Shown here: positions 60,745 to 64,000 of the stretch, in pieces | Position numbering within the stretch: the stretch's first letter is position 1 | Layout of the letters: each line of letters opens with the position of its first letter | Origin: Bacillus rubiinfantis | GTDB taxonomy: Bacteria > Bacillota > Bacilli > Bacillales > Cytobacillaceae | Reading direction: 5' to 3' | Assembly: GCA_000752035.1 (NCBI GenBank) | Contig: CCFE01000030.1 | Span: 1-64,000 of the forward strand | Length of the DNA: 64,000 nucleotides | Made by a program: the position numbers and the translations under genes | Notes under the pieces: model-generated | Databases searched by the model: none | What the model saw: the letters and a program-made list of their open reading frames with translations, nothing else | Told to the model about the DNA's origin: nothing

Positions 60745-61377
60745 TTATTTTGTTAATGAATGTTTAAAGGCATAGATAACCGCTTGGGTGCGATCTTGGA
60801 CGTTTAGTTTGCTCAAGATATTGCTAACATGGGTTTTGACGGTTTTGAGGGCTATAAAGCAATGGTCAGCAATTTCCTGATTGGTCTTTCCTTCAGCCAT
60901 TAGCAGGAGGATTTCCAATTCACGGCTGGTGAGGTCTTCATGCGGCAGGTGCTCCGATTTTTTGCGCATTTTCATCATCATCTTGCCGGTAACCTCCGGC
61001 TCTAACACTGATTGACCTTGGTAAGTAGCGCGGACTGCTTCAGCGATTTCACTGGCTTTTGAGGTTTTTAATAAATAACTTGTCGCTCCTGCTTCAAGTG
61101 CCGGGTACACCTTCTCATCATCTAAAAAGCTAGTGACGATAATGATTTTTGCTTCCGGCCATTGATCAATGATCTGTCTTGTGGCCTCAATCCCATCCAT
61201 CTCTTTCATCACTAAGTCCATTAAAATAACATCTGGGCGCAAGCGTAGCGCCAATTCAACCCCTTTTTTGCCATTTTCCGCTTCGCCGACCACCTCAATG
61301 TCCGGTTGTGCGGAAAGATAGGCCGATACGCCAATCCGCACCATTTCATGATCATCAACAAAAACAACTCTAATCAT
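60745..61377 (-). CDS. liaR: LiaR-type response regulator
   Basis: A 210-residue NarL/LuxR-type regulator. It has the receiver acidic pair Asp8-Asp9, phospho-acceptor Asp54 in VILMDLVM, and a C-terminal LuxR helix-turn-helix (LTSRELEILLLMAEGKTNQEIA, then KTVKTHVSNILSKL). It is phosphorylated by the adjacent kinase and answers to cell-envelope stress. The ATG at 61377 follows GAGAGGG. It closes the liaF-liaS-liaR run. Confidence 0.93.
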   Translation of the reverse strand: MIRVVFVDDHEMVRIGVSAYLSAQPDIEVVGEAENGKKGVELALRLRPDVILMDLVMKEMDGIEATRQIIDQWPEAKIIIVTSFLDDEKVYPALEAGATSYLLKTSKASEIAEAVRATYQGQSVLEPEVTGKMMMKMRKKSEHLPHEDLTSRELEILLLMAEGKTNQEIADHCFIALKTVKTHVSNILSKLNVQDRTQAVIYAFKHSLTK

Positions 61378-61429
61378 TTGAACCCTCTCCATTTCTCCTG
61401 CTCCTCTAAAGATTGAGCAGGAGTCCATT

Positions 61430-62467
61430 TTAATTCTCTACAAGCGGGACCTTAACCTCCAACCGTGTCCCTTGATTTTTTACACTGACGATTTTCAAGG
61501 CACCACCAATTTCCAACGCCCGTTCATTCATATTTTGCATTCCATAAGAACCTGCTTTTTCTTCTTCCATTTCAAAACCAACACCATCATCAACGACGCG
61601 CATAATCACAAGATGATCTCGTTTAATTAATTTGACATCAAGGGACGCTGCCTTGGCATGGCGCAGGGTGTTAGAGATAGACTCTTGAAGAATTCGAAAT
61701 AAATGGTCCTCTATCCCTTTATCGAGGGGAAAACTCTCAACATTCCACTTTATCTCCATTTCCACCTTTTGTGATAATTCCATTAACAGCTCCTCTATCC
61801 CTTCCTGGAGCGTTTTGTTTTTTAGCGCTACCGGACGTAAATGCAAGAGCAGAGCACGCATTTCCAATTGTGATTGGTGAATCATTTCTTCAACCAATTT
61901 TAATTGCCGTGCTTCGACTGTCGTCTCTTCCTGCTCTCTTGTTGCATTAATCGCAGACATCATCATCGAAGCTGCAAACAATTGCTGGCTGACCGAGTCA
62001 TGTAGTTCGCGGGCAAGACGCTGCCGCTCCTGCTCAACGATTTCCTGAATTCTTTCTTCCTGTTCTTCTGCTTTTTCCGTTGCCAGGCGCTGTGAAAGCT
62101 TTACCTGCTCAATAAGCTGTTTATCTATTTTTCCAATTCTCGAAGCAATCGCCTGCAACTCGCTAACAGATGAAAATCCATCATTATCCTCATAATGCCT
62201 TCCCTCTTCAATCTGATGCAGCGAACGCTCGATATAGTGAAACTGTTTTCGCCAATATAACCCAGTGGCTGTCCCTACTACACTGCCGAAAGCAATACTA
62301 AAAGCAGGAATAAACACCACAATAGGAATATCCATAAAATGTCTCGTCCATAAATCAGCCCAGCTTGTCAAGGGAAAAACAACAAAAACGATACTGCTAG
62401 TAATCAGCGCCAGCAGTAAGGAAAAGGCGACGCTCCAGATAATTTGCCGTCCTGTTGTTGTACTCAT
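61430..62467 (-). CDS. liaS: LiaS-type sensor histidine kinase
   Basis: A 345-residue NarX-like kinase. It has two N-terminal membrane segments (~10-30 and ~45-70) with a short extracellular loop, a HAMP-like linker, the phospho-acceptor His156 in RLARELHDSVSQQLFAASMM, and an ATPase domain with GIEDHLFRILQESISNTLRHA and VDDGVGF. It is an intramembrane-sensing kinase inhibited by LiaF. The start overlaps the liaF stop (ATGA), so the two are coupled. Confidence 0.93.
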   Translation of the reverse strand: MSTTTGRQIIWSVAFSLLLALITSSIVFVVFPLTSWADLWTRHFMDIPIVVFIPAFSIAFGSVVGTATGLYWRKQFHYIERSLHQIEEGRHYEDNDGFSSVSELQAIASRIGKIDKQLIEQVKLSQRLATEKAEEQEERIQEIVEQERQRLARELHDSVSQQLFAASMMMSAINATREQEETTVEARQLKLVEEMIHQSQLEMRALLLHLRPVALKNKTLQEGIEELLMELSQKVEMEIKWNVESFPLDKGIEDHLFRILQESISNTLRHAKAASLDVKLIKRDHLVIMRVVDDGVGFEMEEEKAGSYGMQNMNERALEIGGALKIVSVKNQGTRLEVKVPLVEN

Positions 62468-63198
62468 ATACGGCTCACCTCTAGGTTTCCGACGATGAGT
62501 GAGGTGAAGATTTTAACCTTTTGTTCTGCTCCTTCATAGCCAGCTGTTTTCACTTGAAAAACTTGATTGAAAACCTGGTTATTCTCATGTTCAAATACTC
62601 GTGTTTTTCCAATGATAGAGGAATGATGGACCTCCACTTCTACATCATAAGGAATGAGGATTTGGATATTGCCAATTAGATTACGGATAAAAACTACGGC
62701 TTCGCCCCTTGGAAGCATCGTATAACTGAGGTCAATCATCGTGTCGCCAATACCTGTCTGGATATTGACATCCTTCCATTCGTATACTCCCTGCGGCGTT
62801 TTCTGCTGACCGAGAAACATATTCTCAAACAGTGGTTTTGTTTGAATTAGCGTTTCCTCTCTGGGCACCTCTTCAGTCTTGTTCAAATCCGGAGTTATCG
62901 TTGTTGGTTGTTTTTTTGTATTTAAAAATTGGATAAATATGTGCAGTACTATCGCTAGAAGCAGGAATTTGAAGGTCATCATATTAAAAACATTGATGAC
63001 CAGAAAAATGATTCCGCCATAAAACAACCATTTTCCTAGCGCCTTCTTTTTCTTTTTGCGCCCTAAATAGATCATTCCACCCGCGACAAAGAGGGAGAAT
63101 ATAAGTCCTTTGTTGAAAAATAAAATTTCCAACAGCAGAATGACGATACCGAATACAACCAGCCAGGCAAGATAGTCATTTTTATTGTTTTGGAACAT
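62464..63198 (-). CDS. liaF: LiaF-type membrane inhibitor of LiaS
   Basis: A 244-residue protein with three to four N-terminal membrane segments and a C-terminal beta-rich domain (DVNIQTGIGDTMIDLSYTML, then VVFIRNLIGNIQILIPYDVEVEV) of the DUF2154/LiaF kind. It keeps the kinase off without stress. The ATG at 63198 follows GAGGGGAAG. It overlaps liaS by 4 bases. Confidence 0.9.
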   Translation of the reverse strand: MFQNNKNDYLAWLVVFGIVILLLEILFFNKGLIFSLFVAGGMIYLGRKKKKKALGKWLFYGGIIFLVINVFNMMTFKFLLLAIVLHIFIQFLNTKKQPTTITPDLNKTEEVPREETLIQTKPLFENMFLGQQKTPQGVYEWKDVNIQTGIGDTMIDLSYTMLPRGEAVVFIRNLIGNIQILIPYDVEVEVHHSSIIGKTRVFEHENNQVFNQVFQVKTAGYEGAEQKVKIFTSLIVGNLEVSRI

Positions 63199-63341
63199 CG
63201 GCTTCCCCTCCTTTGGCCCTTGTGAATGATGCAATTTATCCCGCCTTAACGGGCAGTAAGACCCCCACCTCAAGATTACGAGTCTATAAGGAATCTAGCT
63301 GGGGGATGAAGAAAACCCCCACTGATGGAAGTTTCACTTTA

Positions 63342-63378
63342 TCATGAAAAAGGCGCAGACACCTACGCCTTTCCTATT
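63342..63378 (-). terminator. Hairpin between liaH and liaF
   Basis: On the minus strand AAAGGCG and CGCCTTTTT form a stem with a T5 tail. A second small stem (GGGGG/CCCCC) follows near 63300-63320. Both lie between liaH and liaF and may limit read-through. Confidence 0.7.
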
Positions 63379-63422
63379 TCCCGATTTAAGCAAGTCTATC
63401 ATTAGGATATCATGATAACTGA

Positions 63423-64000
63423 TTAAATGGACTTGCTTTCTTCAATTTTTGGATTTTTTTCTAACTCTGCAATTCTAGCATCTATTGTACTGCGATAGTA
63501 GGAGCTGTTTACTTGTTGTTCCAAGCGCTCTAAGTATTGATCAATTTCGTTAAAACGGGAGTATGATTTGTTTGAATATTGATCAGCATTCAATACCTGA
63601 TTTATTCGTTGGTTAGCGCGGGTAACATTTTCGCGGCCCATCAGTTCCAGACGGCGTAGCTGCATATCCTTTAATTTATGCTTCATTTCTTCATATTTAC
63701 TTTCTAATTCTGCTAATTGCTCTGTAACCTGAGCTAATGAAGCCTTAAGCCGTTCTGCACGGTCGGCAAATTGTTGATGCTCCTGTGCAGCAAACTGAGC
63801 TAATTCTGACTCCTCTGCTTTCGATGCTATTTCAGCTTGATACTTTCTTTTTGCAGCCAGTTCTATAGCTTGATGATATTCCTTCGTAAATTCATCTTTT
63901 AATCTGTATTGACGTTCGAGCAGCTTTCTCACTTTTTCTGTTTCCTGCTCCGACTCCCGCAAGTATTGATTTAACAGCGCAATTGGGTTTTGCTTTTCTT
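63423..64000 (-). CDS. liaH: LiaH/PspA-type coiled-coil protein (5' end beyond the window)
   Basis: The frame is open to base 64000, so the N-terminus is missing. The visible part is a long coiled coil (RKLLERQYRLKDEF, then AEESELAQFAAQEHQQFADRAERL, then ELESKYEEMKHKLKDMQLRRLELMGRENVTRANQRI; quoted in short pieces: ELESKYEEMKHKL and LRRLELMGREN) of the PspA/IM30 family. It protects the membrane and is a main target of LiaR. Upstream residues NPIALLNQYLRESEQE match the family start region. A hairpin separates it from liaF. Confidence 0.9.
   Translation of the reverse strand, partial: EKQNPIALLNQYLRESEQETEKVRKLLERQYRLKDEFTKEYHQAIELAAKRKYQAEIASKAEESELAQFAAQEHQQFADRAERLKASLAQVTEQLAELESKYEEMKHKLKDMQLRRLELMGRENVTRANQRINQVLNADQYSNKSYSRFNEIDQYLERLEQQVNSSYYRSTIDARIAELEKNPKIEESKSI

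Overview
The window comes from a Gram-positive, low-GC, spore-forming bacterium of the family Bacillaceae (Bacillus/Neobacillus-like). The right half follows the Bacillus subtilis yfjO-pdaA ... yfkD-yfkE-yfkF ... yfkH-yfkK-mapB gene order, and it also carries sinI/sinR, a lia cell-envelope stress locus and sporulation-type genes. Start sites mostly have strong AGGAGG-type ribosome binding sites. No database search was possible, so family names rest on motifs and recalled homologues.

Bases 1 to about 32,640 are an accessory island, AT-rich and mostly on the minus strand. From the left it holds: the 5' end of a group II intron next to a serine-recombinase remnant (1-667); a defence block with a PD-(D/E)XK protein, an Avs-like NACHT NTPase and a compact three-gene run of unknown protein, PD-(D/E)XK nuclease and HNH nuclease (1.1-10.4 kb); a second recombinase remnant and small genes (10.8-12.7 kb); a complete type I (IC-like) restriction-modification operon hsdM-hsdS-hsdR with its own XRE regulator (12.9-19.2 kb); a large EDxHD/Vsr-like endonuclease with three helix-turn-helix repeats (19.7-21.4 kb); a subtilase/AAA+ pair of the IetAS type between two ~245 bp direct repeats (21.5-27.2 kb); and a decayed replicon-like section with a Rep-type protein, an XRE regulator and palindromes (27.2-30.9 kb). 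An intact serine recombinase with a coupled small gene (30.9-32.6 kb) follows, directly against the 3' end of an rRNA methyltransferase gene. That junction is the probable edge of the island.

Bases 32,640-64,000 are chromosomal backbone: rRNA methyltransferase, orphan sporulation-type histidine kinase, pdaA, NERD protein, class I fumarase, yfkD, Ca2+/H+ antiporter, MFS transporter, P1B-4 metal ATPase, yihY-like, yfkK, methionine aminopeptidase, sinR and sinI, hutH, topB, ampS, mscL, a BI-1 protein, a flippase, an SDR and liaR-liaS-liaF-liaH. Repeats of several kinds sit between these genes: a 124 bp tandem repeat, a 51 bp tandem repeat, and a dispersed GTGTCAGGCACC family.

The most striking observation is a c-di-GMP-I riboswitch directly upstream of a SinI-type antirepressor gene. 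Its P1 stem and a Shine-Dalgarno-sequestering hairpin are mutually exclusive. This would let c-di-GMP switch on SinI and so relieve SinR repression. Other points of interest are the unnamed nuclease operon, the TAEL-type repeat in HsdS, the multi-HTH endonuclease, and a terminator-plus-palindrome leader in front of hutH.
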